Under the pieces are notes generated by a model. It had not been told where the DNA came from and ran no database searches. It worked only from the letters and a program-made list of their open reading frames with translations. From Rotaria macrura (taxonomy: Eukaryota > Rotifera > Eurotatoria > Philodinida > Philodinidae): 64,000 bases of DNA. Numbering within the stretch: position 1 is the first letter of the stretch; each line of letters starts with the position of its first letter. Positions 49,892 through 61,071 of this stretch are shown here, one piece after another. Both the position numbers and the translations under genes were made by a program. The DNA is taken from NCBI GenBank assembly GCA_900239685.1, contig OENT01000596.1:1-64000 (forward strand), written 5' to 3'.

Positions 49892-52212
49892 AATTCAAAC
49901 GAAGTTCATCACCAAATAAAACTATTGAAGAAAGATGCACCATTATCTAGTGAGTCAGCAAATAATGATGATTAGATTTCTTTGACTGATATTCTTCGTT
50001 GGGTATATGAAAATACTCAACAAGCAACATGGGATGGATTACATCATTGAGCAACGCAAAGTTTGAGCTTTCAACAAAAAGTTCATGCTTTTCGAAATAT
50101 TATTCGGAAGAATCATCGAGACTGATTTACAGATACGATGATCAGCACATTAGGCAGCGAATGTTTGGAAGCTGAAGTCGTAGAATTAAAAGCAATGTAT
50201 GGTGTATTCAAAGCGTTTTAAACAATAAGCGAGATTTATTCGGCTCGATACAAACACTTGAATAATAGTGTATCAAGTGAAATTCATGATGCTATTTCGA
50301 AACGTTTACATGATTACGGTAGTTCGAAAAAACTTCTGACACAATTGTTAGATAAAGAACAGCAACGAGAACTAAAACGAGACCAAGAATTAGAGGAAGA
50401 ACGACAAAAAAAAATACGCCCTCCAACGGTCACTCCACATAAACCTGTACAACATGATGAAATTAAGAATTGATGTCATATGCAAGGTCCTATGTTGAAT
50501 CTATCCAAGTTATCTTTAGTATTTCATCCCATCGCCGATGCTTTCCAAGGTACTACATTCTATCTTGACTGTTAACCGCGTTCCTGGCAACAGAATCTAT
50601 GGGTTACCAATGAATTCAAATGTGTGATTTAAACATGAGGAGAATCATTAGATTGTTTTGTACGACCTTCCGGATGAGTTCTTGTCTATCTTAATCAACA
50701 TATCATTTTTGTAAGTTCGTTTGAAGCTCATTGGCTAATGGGTCAATTACAATTCCTTTATCATAAGCAACCATTTGATGAATTATTAACGACAACATTA
50801 CGCTTACTACTACCACGTACTGAGCAAGATCAATCTATTATGGTTAACACAAGAAATTTAACAATAACTCCATCGATTTCGTCCGAACGTGGAGCTGTTC
50901 GTTTCTCAATTCCAAATCACTGGTTGGCGGAATTGTTTATTTTGAATGGTACCCTCTATTTTGAAACAACTAATGAGCAAACAGCTTACTGTCAACGTCT
51001 AGGCCTGTGTCCCGCAGGCATCGAACAGCAATTGAAGAAGATGCTTTCGAGAAAAGTTGGATGAGTGCTGATGGATTTATTGAAGAATCAAATCATCGTG
51101 ACATTTTATAGCTTCAACGTTGTCGGTTCCATTCCAATCCTTAGGCATTGATTAGAAAATTAATCGAAACTCGAAATAATGCACATGCACCTATTTCATC
51201 GCATGTCGGTAGCATTATTACAAATGCTTCGAAGCTTTTACATTGACACTCAATATTAAAATCATAAAACTGGACCAAGTTCTATTCAATTTTTTTCGTG
51301 CTTAGAAGTATCCTTATTATTCACCTCTCTAATAAACAATACACAACTGCTTATTGTCATAGATTTCCTTATCAGTCACAACTTAGAAAAGAGTGAATAG
51401 ATGCTTGGATTGTCCAGATGTTCGAAGTTCAAGGATATCAAGTAAGATTCAACTTAAGGAGTAACTAAATCGAGATCACTTCTTCTAACGAAGTAGTGGT
51501 CTGCATTAGTGGTGTTGTGTTCAACAACTTTTCTAAAAAATGCTATCGAAAATTGCGTTGAATTTTCTCGAATTCTACGGCAATTCCTCTTGAATAGCCA
51601 ATTTCCCAATGGTAATTTTTATTGTTTGACTCTGTATAGCAAAAGCTTATGATCTGATATTTTTTTGTGATAGTAAGAAATTACTACGAACTGTTCATAG
51701 AAACGAACCGAACTGTGAAACCAATTGGTTTCTAAAAGTTCAAGTCACACTGGTGAGTGTATGCAATCTGATTTCAGTACTTCAATTCATTCAAATATTT
51801 CCAAGTAACTTTAATTCGTTGTGGATACGCAAGCGTTCTATTTGCTTGAAAACTGCACGGACAGTATCCAAATTTATTCAGTCACTTCACAATGGAGGAC
51901 TCGATACATGTATTGCATTTGTATGAAATAATTCGAGTTGATCAACGAGTTACCGAGAGTCAGAGTAACTAAGAGGTCGATACTTAAACGAAACTCTTTC
52001 ATGTGTGTAACAATTTTTCACTCATTATTATTCACAAGATTTCCTTTGAGACGATTTTTGATCATACTAGATCCCTATTTCGTTATGATTCACTAGAGAA
52101 TCAATCTTAAAAATGTAAACAACTTTTTCAATCGGGGAAAAAATAAAATACAACCGCCTAAGAATATAATAGTACAGTGACATATACATGTATAAACTAG
52201 TTCAAAATTGAA

Positions 52213-53328
52213 CTACTTGTTACAAGTTCTTTTCTGTCTGCTGGTTCTTTTTCGATTTTCAGTTACTTTTTCTATGAACCATGTTTCGGCTTTCTTCGTC
52301 ATTGCACGAATTACTTCTTTAGCGGTTATGTTCGATTCATTCATAGTATCTTTTTCTTCTTTGCAAATATCTTCACCTAACCATCTTAGAAATATGTCCA
52401 CAGACTTAATTTCTATGGGTACTTGTTGTTCGCGCATGTATTCGAGTGCTTGACACATTCGGTTGTTTGTGCATGCATAAGCAATAAATTCATCGACGTC
52501 GGTCAATTTTAGAACTCTAGCAGACACGAGTGTTTGACCTTCGCTGACCATATGCGATCGACCTTTTACTTTAAAAGTAAGATTTCCACTTGTCTGCATC
52601 CATTCAGTCCAAACAACACCTTCGCCAACACCGATTCGATTAAAATATGCGCCAACTGGACATTTTCGTTCGACTTGCTCTGCAATTTTTATCAACATAT
52701 CTTGTGCTATTTCAGGATTGTTGAAATCAATATCAATTGTGTAAGTTGGAAAATCAAAAATATTATAAATAGAATGCTTATGCCATTTAATATCTGTCCA
52801 TTCCTTGGGATCAAGCCAAAAACTTCTTGGCTGTGTCTGTTGTTGTGCTCGGTCGTGTTTGTTGTTGTTAGATTTGTTTTTTGCCCAAAGCTGGATGACT
52901 TTCACTTTGAAGATAACAAACATGGTCGGAAGGCCACAAATAGCTACATTTTGTTGAATATTTCCCCCACACCATTCACCATAAATAACGATTCTAGCGC
53001 CTTGTTGGTAATGTTCACGAATAGCTGAACTGTGTGGAAGAACGTAAGCGGTGAAAAATTCTTGAGCGAGAGGATAAATATACTGAGCAAAATCACCATG
53101 ATCCTTATCGGGAGTTATTATACGATTTCGTGATTGACACCAGTAGTCAGAATCTTTCCGATATCCAATAGCCATATTACAGCCATGTAATTTCACAGTA
53201 CCGATGAAATTCAATACTGGCATTTTCTGACTTTGATCATCCCGTGAAGGACATGATACGTATTTGCTCACATCAGTAATCGCCTTTCGAAATTGAGACG
53301 TTTCTGGATAGAAAATCAAGGAATTCAT
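52213..53328 (-). CDS. Intronless RNA ligase (Rnl2/PF09414-like nucleotidyltransferase), 371 aa
   Basis: These ligases seal RNA or RNA/DNA nicks through a lysyl-AMP intermediate. Nucleotidyltransferase motifs are all present: motif I KLHGCN (Lys46, the likely adenylated residue), motif Ia QSRNRIITPDKDHGDF (64-80), motif III ARIVIYGEWCGGNIQ (111-125), motif IV EGVVW (236-240) and motif V FKVKG (252-256). A ~100-residue C-terminal extension (helical, basic tail RKRTSRQKRTCNK) follows, which may be an RNA-binding or localisation module. There is no signal peptide. The single-exon structure and similarity to phage, giant-virus and fungal ligases suggest lateral origin. A nick-sealing ligase (Rnl5) was described from the bdelloid Adineta vaga (from memory); whether this is the same clade is not decidable here. 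It lies convergent with the giant pseudogene. Confidence 0.9.
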   Translation of the reverse strand: MNSLIFYPETSQFRKAITDVSKYVSCPSRDDQSQKMPVLNFIGTVKLHGCNMAIGYRKDSDYWCQSRNRIITPDKDHGDFAQYIYPLAQEFFTAYVLPHSSAIREHYQQGARIVIYGEWCGGNIQQNVAICGLPTMFVIFKVKVIQLWAKNKSNNNKHDRAQQQTQPRSFWLDPKEWTDIKWHKHSIYNIFDFPTYTIDIDFNNPEIAQDMLIKIAEQVERKCPVGAYFNRIGVGEGVVWTEWMQTSGNLTFKVKGRSHMVSEGQTLVSARVLKLTDVDEFIAYACTNNRMCQALEYMREQQVPIEIKSVDIFLRWLGEDICKEEKDTMNESNITAKEVIRAMTKKAETWFIEKVTENRKRTSRQKRTCNK

Positions 53329-54958
53329 ATGAAAGAACTAAAACTGAAGTTGAAACGAAATTAAATACGTTTGAATTATTAATTTTATATACGAGTCGAG
53401 ATTGTGATTGCACAATTACATACATAAACTGTTCTGTAGAAAATTACGTAAGTGATGACAGTAATTGAGCAACACACGCCAATCTTTATGCAATCATATA
53501 AATCGTATAGAAGTGATTCACGATGGGAAACAATCGTGTTGACAAAACTTTGAGGTGATGCACTGTATTAATGAACAATGAGATCATAACTGATGAAAAT
53601 TACTTTGTCCTGCTTTGTTTCCAGTATAATATCGTTATTAAACCAATGTTCATAGGCGTGTTTTATTTTTTCGTGCGACCTTTTCTTGCCATTCTTTAAT
53701 GTTAGATGAAGTTATTGTTCATTAATTAAAATCTGTCTTCAAGGCTTGTATTGATTCGAATAGATGTCACATAAAGAGATAGTTTGCTCATTCATGGAAT
53801 AGATTTTACATTATAGTCTAAATTTAGTTGTTGAAATACTTCAAATGATCGAGAAGATCAATTCAAAACAAAATAATGAACTATACTATTTGGAAAGACT
53901 ATATTATATAATGAAGGAAAGAAATCTTGAAGTTGTGTTTTCGAAAATCCGAATTAAGTATTTGAATTATTCGATATGTTTGAAATATTCTCGACAAATA
54001 ACTATACAAAAGAAGCAGATTAGAAAATTTTGTTGTTAAATCCGTTCAAAAAGTGTTCATTTTATGGAGTATTTCGAGTGCATAGTGAAATCAAAGTCGA
54101 TCGTAACACACCATCTGCTTTGAAAATATCCTTTTAGACTTTTAAACAACAGGTCAGGGTGAAGTGAACCTGTACATTGTTGTCTTGTATGTTAAAGAAA
54201 TTCCGATTCATTGTTCTGTAAATGTGTTATTGTGCCAAGTCAACAATTGTACCTAAATGGGTCGAAAGTAAATTTTGCGTCACTTCAACATTATACTATC
54301 CATGAATTGTTTAATACGTACATCAGATCAATTTTTTCAAAAATATTTAAATTATTCAATAAAAGTTAGTCTTAATGCGACACAACTGAACTGAATGGAA
54401 CAAGTGTCCATGTATCTAAGCATGTTTTCGATTGAAGAAGAAATTCATAGATGCATCAATAGCTCAAGTTTTAACATTAGATACCTCTAGGTAAAAGAAG
54501 AAAATTATTCTCGTTCGCATCATTTACGTCTATCCTTCAAGTATGGCAAGGAGCTGCTACTCTTACATACGATTCGACACAGATCTACAGTTTGAAAAAG
54601 AGTACAATCCATTAGAGCACAATGCCTTTTGTCTCATCTATGTTCTATTGTATCGAACGATTGACAACGAGTAATGGTGATAATTACAAAAGCTTTTCTT
54701 CTTCTAAGTTGTTCATTCCTTCATATTCAACCTGACGCCATTTTTTTTGGCTACAGGCAACTACTGCATGACGTAAGTTCACGTCTTGTTTCGTTCGTTG
54801 CATATAACTAATAGAACGAACGAACGAAAAAGAAATTCTTCGTGATTTTTTCTTCTTCTTTTCTTTCATGCTCATTCGTTCTCAAGTTTGTATGAATAAT
54901 AACACGAAAAGAGTATGTACAAATAAATATACATTCGGACAATGTACTCATGTGTGTG
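53329..54958. other. Intergenic region between RNA ligase and TIR gene (divergent promoters)
   Basis: The two flanking genes are transcribed away from each other, so both promoters should lie here. Frames are short and AT-biased. The only structure seen is the ACGAACGA inverted repeat at 54789-54830. Around 54080-54350 a few short plus-strand phrases (for example a region ending in LFNTYI) might be old coding debris, but I cannot support a family. Confidence 0.4.
54789..54830. promoter_or_regulatory. Inverted repeat TTTCGTTCGTT / AACGAACGAACGAAA upstream of the TIR gene
   Basis: TTTCGTTCGTT at 54789-54799 is complementary to AACGAACGAACGAAA at 54815-54829, separated by about 15 bp, and the right arm carries three tandem ACGA units. 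It lies 130-170 bp upstream of the start codon of the TIR gene, where a regulatory element would be expected. Function is inferred from position only. It may also be simple-sequence DNA. Confidence 0.35.
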
Positions 54959-57205
54959 ATGGCGACAAACGAATCAGTACAACAAATACTAACGAAATGT
55001 TTACGTTTTAAAATTCGCGATTATCATCATCAGACAAAAAATTCAATTGATGAATTAGAAAATCTTCTTGTCAAATTAGAACAGACGCAGCCAGTTTTTT
55101 ATCATTCTCTACAACCATGTATTCATATTATTCAAACAATTATTTCATCTATTGATCGAACAAATTTATGGAAGTCAAAAGGAAAAGTGAGCGAACAACA
55201 ACAACAACTTGCTCACGTCGTATGTCGATTATTTAAATGTGTATGTCAGATTGATGCTGAATGTGCATCAAGTGATCAAAGTAAAACAATCATATGCTCG
55301 ATTCTTCAATGGCTTCGCGATGATATTAATTTTCATGTAACTAAATCCATCAGGTGAGATTACATACATAGATGATGTAATTAGAAAATGAAATCTGGTT
55401 TTTTCTTCTTCTTTTCTAGTCAAGATTTACATTTAGCAATTTATTTATGCATCGAATATTATTCTCTTATTTGCAAAAATCAAGATGATTTTCTTAATGA
55501 ATTATTTTCTACATCATCGAAATCGATCATACATTCATCGTCGATTCGATCTTGTTTTGTTTTTCATCGTCATCGAAAAGCATCCCAAGATGAATCATTA
55601 TCAATTATCGATTATAGTTCTCGACTTGTAATATATCTAATTGAATCATCATTAGTCACTTCATCATTATTAATTAATCAAATATTGAAATTCTTTTTAC
55701 TATATGCTTCTATTCCACGTTTTTCAATTTATCTTGTTAATCATACGGATTTTTATCATTCCATCATCGTTCCATCACTATCAGCAACTAATAGTGATCA
55801 TTTTATACAATGTATTATTGATGAAACAGCTCGATCACAAACGGATTCCGATGAACGAGTTTTTATTTATACACACATGATTAATTTACTTGATCAACTT
55901 GTTCTTCATTCTGATATTGAAATTCATAGTTGTTCATTTGTTTCTACTTTTAAACATTTATTCGATGCACTTGTCGACTGTGGAACAACAGTTCCATTAT
56001 GGTATTTAGTTAAATGTCTAAGTAATCTATTAACAAGTTCTGAGAAAGAAACTAATCTTTTTTTGCAAGAAATCAATCGTATCGGTTTAATTAATTCGAT
56101 AACTAATTATACATCTAATCTTATTCAAAAATCAACACTCGGCCGAGGTAAAATGATATTAAAACAATTACATAATAATGTTTTAATATCATGCCTTTCA
56201 ATTCTTTACAATATATCAACTGTTGATCAACAATTATTAGATAAAGATCTCATCACAAATCAAATTTGTCGTTTACTTTTAAAATCTGATGTTCAACAAA
56301 TACGACTTATGTCAGGTTTACTCTATTCAAATATTCTAACACAAGTCGAACTTGAATCCGATGATTCGTGTCATCATCTATGCGAAGAATTATTTCTTTC
56401 CATTGATCAAGCATTTCAAAGTTCGGATTATTATTTATTTAATCAAATCTCATTATTAACATTAGTGAATTGTTTAAAAAATTTATGTACACATAAACAG
56501 TTTCAAACACGTATTGGAAAACACGATGAAGATATTGATTTATTATTTCAAATTCTTCGTCAACTTTATTCATCCATTGAACAACAAAAAGAAGTTCAAA
56601 TTCTACTTGAATCTATATGGTTTCTATCATTTGAATATTCATGTGCACGAAAAATTCATAGTCATGATAAATATTTTGCATTATTAGTTCAATTAGCTGA
56701 AACAAATCCAAACGAATTAGTACAACAAGCAGCGAAAGGTATACTTTGGCAATTAAGACAAACAATATCAAGAATTGATTCAATCAATACATTAATCGAT
56801 TCTGAATCATCAAAACATATTATGTTTAGTTATAATCATGATTCAAAAGATTTAGTTCTAAAAATTTCTCAACATCTTCGTAATTCAGGTTATCGAACAT
56901 GGATGGATATTGATGATATGCATGGAAGTACATTAGATTGTATGGCACATGCTATTGAACAATCATGTCTTATGATAATCTGCATGACTGAGAAGTATAA
57001 GCAATCTCCAAATTGTCAAAGTGAAGCTGAATATGCTTATCGATTAAAAAAACCTTTTTTACCTATATTATTACAATCGAAATATAAGCCAGATGGATGG
57101 TTAGGTATACTTCTTGGTACGAAATTCTATATTGATTTCACAAAAAATAACTTTGAAACGAATTTGAAAAGATTAGTCAAAGAAATTGAAGTAACAAAAT
57201 GTTGA
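54959..57205 (+). CDS. Helical-repeat (armadillo-like) protein with C-terminal TIR domain, 2 exons
   Basis: Exons 54959-55353 and 55420-57205 are joined across a 66-nt GT..AG intron and give ~726 aa (729 if the ATG at 54950 is used; I prefer 54959 for its better context, GTGATGG). Residues 1 to ~590 are almost entirely alpha-helical, with Leu/Ile-rich repeats and no signal peptide. SSLYNIST-type segments (ISCLSILYNISTVDQQLL) are reminiscent of ARM/HEAT repeats. The last ~130 residues are a TIR domain: KHIMFSYNHDSKD (strand A), RTWMDIDDMHGS (BB-loop region), LMIICMTEKYKQSPNCQSEAEYA and KPFLPILLQ. The Glu in CQSE sits where NAD-cleaving TIRs such as SARM1 have their catalytic Glu. Likely a cytosolic signalling or NAD-hydrolysing regulator; SAM domains are not seen. 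The ARM assignment is inference. Confidence 0.85.
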
Positions 57206-59532
57206 TTGTTCATCGTTTTTTTTTTGTATGTGTGGGTGTGGGTGTGTTGAGAAAACAATCGCCAAGATGATAAAGTCAGATGAAAATCTAGAGTTCATCA
57301 ATTTTTCAAATACTAATCTTTAGAATCGATTATTAAAAGTATTTTATGTCATAATGATAAAAGTTGTTTTTTTTTATGTGGAAAAAATCGAATATAATTA
57401 AACATATTAGACAGTTTACAATGTTTATCTAAGAGCATGAAAGAAATTGTACTGCTCTATCAGATGTCCAAGAATGCCGGCGATAACAATAATATAAACG
57501 TACTCTTTTTTTCTTGCTAAAACGTAACTCGTTGGCGCTGCGATTTGATTACTTAAATATGTGATTCGTAAACTTTCTCTTGTGTGAGTATAAAAATAAA
57601 AAATATGCACTCGAGAAGAAACTCAATACAGATGGAAGTCAATCTCTTTTCTTTGGCTTTGTATTTTATGAAATAAGATCTTAAAATGAGTATCAGAGTA
57701 TATACACGTTTTAGACATTCGAACTTACCACCTCTGTTACTCTCAGACAGATCCTACAATACAATTCTGAGTTTTCAACAGATCAATTCAAATCGTACAT
57801 CAGCGATATCCTATTCATAGATAAAGACATCTTTCTAATTTTAGTTCAATAGAAAAACGTACGTTAATGATTGATAAGTCTACAGCAAAGTGATTGACTT
57901 GAAATCAGCACTTCTGTAAAATACAATGTCAGTAACGTCATGTTCAATACTCTAATCTCGTAGTGAATAAGTGGTCAGATTTTTTCTGTTCGTATTCCGC
58001 TTCCATAAATCATATTTACAGACCGATGTTTGGTGAATTTCGTTATAGTTGAAAGTATACTAATGTAGATTGATTCTAAAAGATACAAATCAATCAGTTC
58101 CTTCTTACCAAAAACTTTCAGCATGATAAGCAATTAATTCATTTCATCACTGAAGAAAATGATCCACGATCATAAAACTGTAGCATTCTTTATTTCATGA
58201 TTGTGGTTAATTTGGTACTGTTCTCGATCTCTTTTAATAGATTTGTATTCCTGATAGAACAAAAAAATATAAGCAATATAAATTTTTTTAGAATAGAATC
58301 TTCTCACTTTGGCAATCGATTTTTCTACTCAACTTTATTTTATTGATCTTATAATGATTCTTATAGAATATGGCAATACTATCTACCATTCTTGATATCT
58401 TTAAGGTGAAACTCAATGTGGGCAACATGAGTTCATCTAGAGTTCTGTTTGGTGTTCATCGTTTGTTTTCGTTCTTATAGTATTTCGCGAAAACTCTCTA
58501 ATACCCGTAATACTCGGTTCACATACTTCTGTGATCGTTGATCTTCCTTATTTTGCCACAATCTCTATTCTTGTTACTGTGTGGTAATCGCATCACTTTC
58601 GGGTAAAACAAAAACTTGCTGTATTTGTTGACACGCTAAATTTTGAAGTGTACTATTATTTAGAAAAATCTTTCATATTTATCTTTCTATCTTGAATACG
58701 ATTCCGGTATTTAACAATCATGACTAAGAAATAGACCTGAGCATAGAAAGATAGTTACATCGATAAATACCATAATTCATATTGTGGTTTGAATCTTTTT
58801 CACTTTCACGGAGAACCTTTTTAATTAAAATACCGGACATTCACCTGATATTCTTATGCACGAAACAACATTTTTTGCATCTGGAATCATCAAAGGAATT
58901 TGTTCAGTTAATTTTGATCGAGGGTACGCTTTAAAAAAGAAATATATTTATCTACAAAAGACGTTGAGATAGGAAAGCAAATATCGTATTAGTGTAATTC
59001 TCAATTGACATGAAAGCTCATAAATCGTAACCTCAATTAGAATATTCACAAAAAATCTAGTTTGTTTTTGCGACATCCAATAACAATACGCTTGCGAAAC
59101 TAAATAGAAGTACTTAATATAACACTCTAAGCCTCACTTATGAGAAAAACATTTTTCAAACCGTGAACATCGTCTGAACCGACTATTTTAATCAGTATCA
59201 TTAGAAAGATGAAAGTTTTACGGTAAACAACCTCTAATATCCTGGCTGATGTTTCTTTTTTACTAACGAAATTTATTATTTTTGTAATGTTAAATACTTT
59301 GACATGAACGTATTCAATAATTATTATTGCTCATCGAAATATCATATGTATTTTTAGAATGCATTCATACAGTGAACTATTAGCACTGATAAAGAAGCAG
59401 AATAGATTGTATCTGTGTAGTAGTCTACTTTAACACATTTGCATAATCTTTCAATTCAAACCTATCCATTCTAATAAATGATAATTTTTTGAAAACTTAG
59501 AAGAATGCAAGATATTGATTGTTTGTATTTCA
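57206..59532. other. Intergenic region downstream of the TIR gene
   Basis: AT-rich, with no recognisable coding segments. It begins with a T-rich run and a short TGTGGG repeat (listed). The 61-codon minus frame at 57610-57425 has no supporting features. Confidence 0.45.
57231..57246 (+). repeat. Two and a half TGTGGG units
   Basis: TGTGGGTGTGGGTGTG follows the stop codon of the TIR gene by 25 bp. TGTGGG is the telomeric repeat unit reported for bdelloid rotifers, so this might be an interstitial trace, but two units can easily arise as a simple TG-rich repeat. Confidence 0.5.
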
Positions 59533-59853
59533 ATGGACAATTTTTACGAATCAAAACGAATGAGAGATCATCACCGATCATTATTATACTCATTAGCAGA
59601 TTATATGGCAAATAATGGTGATATTTATAGTTTCTATGTGTATATATATATGTATATATCACTCAATGCACATTTAATATCATAAACACCAGTTAAATAT
59701 ACTACTAGATAGTCCGTACGATCGCATACAACTAAATCTAACATCTAATTTTTCATAATTCAATTTTTATTTTCATTAGAAATCAAAAATTTAATATGTT
59801 TACAATATCCAGATGGATATAATGTTACACTTGAAATAAAAGAAAATTTTTAA
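59533..59853 (+). CDS. Possible small two-exon gene or gene fragment (52 aa)
   Basis: An ATG at 59533 opens a coding-looking frame (MDNFYESKRMRDHHRSLLYS, then LADYMANN) that can splice at 59617|GTGATA to an acceptor TTTTCATTAG ending at 59779. The second exon, 59780-59853, reads IKNLICLQYPDGYNVTLEIK and stops with TAA. The exons sum to 159 nt in phase. Composition (Arg, His, Asp, Gly, Pro) is unlike the surrounding AT-driven frames. I do not recognise it. It may be the 3' end of a longer gene whose upstream exons I missed, or a truncated duplicate. Confidence 0.3.
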
Positions 59854-60425
59854 TCTATTCTCGTTAAAGTCAAATATTTTTCATTCAGCCCCATGAATTA
59901 GTGATTTATCAGACTTTTCCAGAAAAGTTTTAAACAAACATAGAAATATTAGGGATATATATACATGTATATATATATATGTAGGTTTCACATTCATTTA
60001 TGTCTCGTCAATAGAATCAATAAGAAAATGAATGCGTCATAAACCAGTTCATGACCTTGTTTGGAGTATTGCATATTGATCGTGCACTATTTTCATAGTT
60101 CTAAAAGAGAAGAAAAATGTATGTATGTCGTATAGTTTTTCATGCTGTGCTTCGCGGTATATTTAGCTTTCTTTTCACAAACTTTTTAGTGATTCAAAAA
60201 TGGAAATATAAAACGTAATTATCTATTAAACAGCACTCATTATTTCAGTGTTTGATAAAAAAAAGTCTCTACAATTATTAGTAATTCTTATACTACATCT
60301 TTCTTTTTTCTTGAAGAGTCTCATATTTTCTTTCTTTTCCATTCTGTCCTTTATTTCTCCTTTTCAACCGAGTCAAAACATTTTGCACATCACAAGTAAG
60401 CTGTCAACATCAAGCATTACCTACG

Positions 60426-60890
60426 ATGCTCTCATTACATAACGTACCGCTTATAGTCTTAACAACTATATCAATGGAATTTATATCATGGGTTTTACAT
60501 AAATATCTTTTTCACGGACCACTCTGGTTTATTCATAAGACACATCATAATAGAACTCTACATACATCTTGGGAATTCAATGATGTATTCAGCTGCACTT
60601 TTGCATTGATCTCGATTGCATTTATTTTTATCGGATACTTCACTCCTTCATCGGCACATATTTCTATAGGCTGTGGTATAACACTATATGGATTTATCTA
60701 TTTTATTATTCATGATGGAATAATCCATCAACGATATCCTTTTTGGAATAAAGTATCAAACAGTTATTTGAAACAAATTCAACGAGCTCATCAACGTCAT
60801 CATATGTATCCAAATAAACAGCCAAGTGAAGAGTACGGACTTTTTCTTATCATCGGCCTAAAATACTGGCGTGATATATTCTTAAGTTGA
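60426..60890 (+). CDS. crtZ: CrtZ-type carotenoid (beta-carotene 3-) hydroxylase, intronless (154 aa)
   Basis: This family of membrane di-iron fatty-acid-hydroxylase-superfamily enzymes adds 3-hydroxyl groups to beta-ionone rings (beta-carotene to zeaxanthin). All histidine boxes are present: HKYLFH (25-30), HKTHH (37-41), HDGIIHQR (96-103) and HQRHH (122-126). Hydrophobic segments lie at ~8-24, 56-72 and 76-95, and the family stretches FNDVFS and YGFIYFIIHDG are kept. The length matches bacterial CrtZ (~160 aa), so the start MLSLHNVPL is probably right. Animals do not normally carry this bacterial/plant type, so it is a strong transfer candidate. AATAAA lies about 40 bp past the stop. No carotenoid-synthesis partners are in the window; dietary carotenoid could be the substrate. 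Confidence 0.93.
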   Translation: MLSLHNVPLIVLTTISMEFISWVLHKYLFHGPLWFIHKTHHNRTLHTSWEFNDVFSCTFALISIAFIFIGYFTPSSAHISIGCGITLYGFIYFIIHDGIIHQRYPFWNKVSNSYLKQIQRAHQRHHMYPNKQPSEEYGLFLIIGLKYWRDIFLS

Positions 60891-61071
60891 TTATTTATTC
60901 TTTTGTTTTTGAAATATATATGATAAAAATAAAACTCGATCTATCTTTCACCGGTAGTTTCTGGCCTTCCTATCAACTATCTTTTATTTTTATTATTTTT
61001 CAAGACACGAATCCATAAAAATAAAGTCGAATATTTTTTAATGATTCAACGTCAAACTGATCCAAGTGTTT

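Larger units (their letters stand above)
41820..51260 (+). pseudogene. Decayed giant DUF3638/DUF3645-family gene (intronless, many stops and frameshifts)
   Basis: Across 9.4 kb, successive plus-strand fragments in changing frames follow, in order, the layout of very large fungal/protist/bdelloid proteins with DUF6606, DUF3638 and DUF3645 domains. These are annotated from domain homology as ubiquitin-hydrolase-like and have an SF2-like ATPase core. Landmarks are a Cys-rich segment (CECTVDMYFGKCDRC, ~43.67 kb), SHWW...VEFRP (~45.4 kb), TGMTGMKRAFQLLNS (~46.1 kb) and Walker-A-like NMGDGKTSVILPML (~48.0 kb). DVLDESDEILHVKHQLIY (Walker-B-like, ~48.4 kb), VPFRAIDVAAENTEFGH (~48.9 kb), IDEVHTRGTDFKF with RLVQACMRMRKLGK (~49.8 kb) and HWLAELFILNGTLYFET (~50.9 kb) follow. 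In-frame stops inside conserved text include TGA at 42144, TAA at 48161, TGA at 48380 and TGA at 48636, and there are several frame changes. Introns cannot explain stops within motifs. The gene is therefore dead, probably recently enough to remain readable. Confidence 0.85.

Noticed and set aside
52534..53028. 164-codon plus-strand frame
   Set aside because: It is antisense to the RNA ligase, which has all catalytic motifs; the plus frame shows none.
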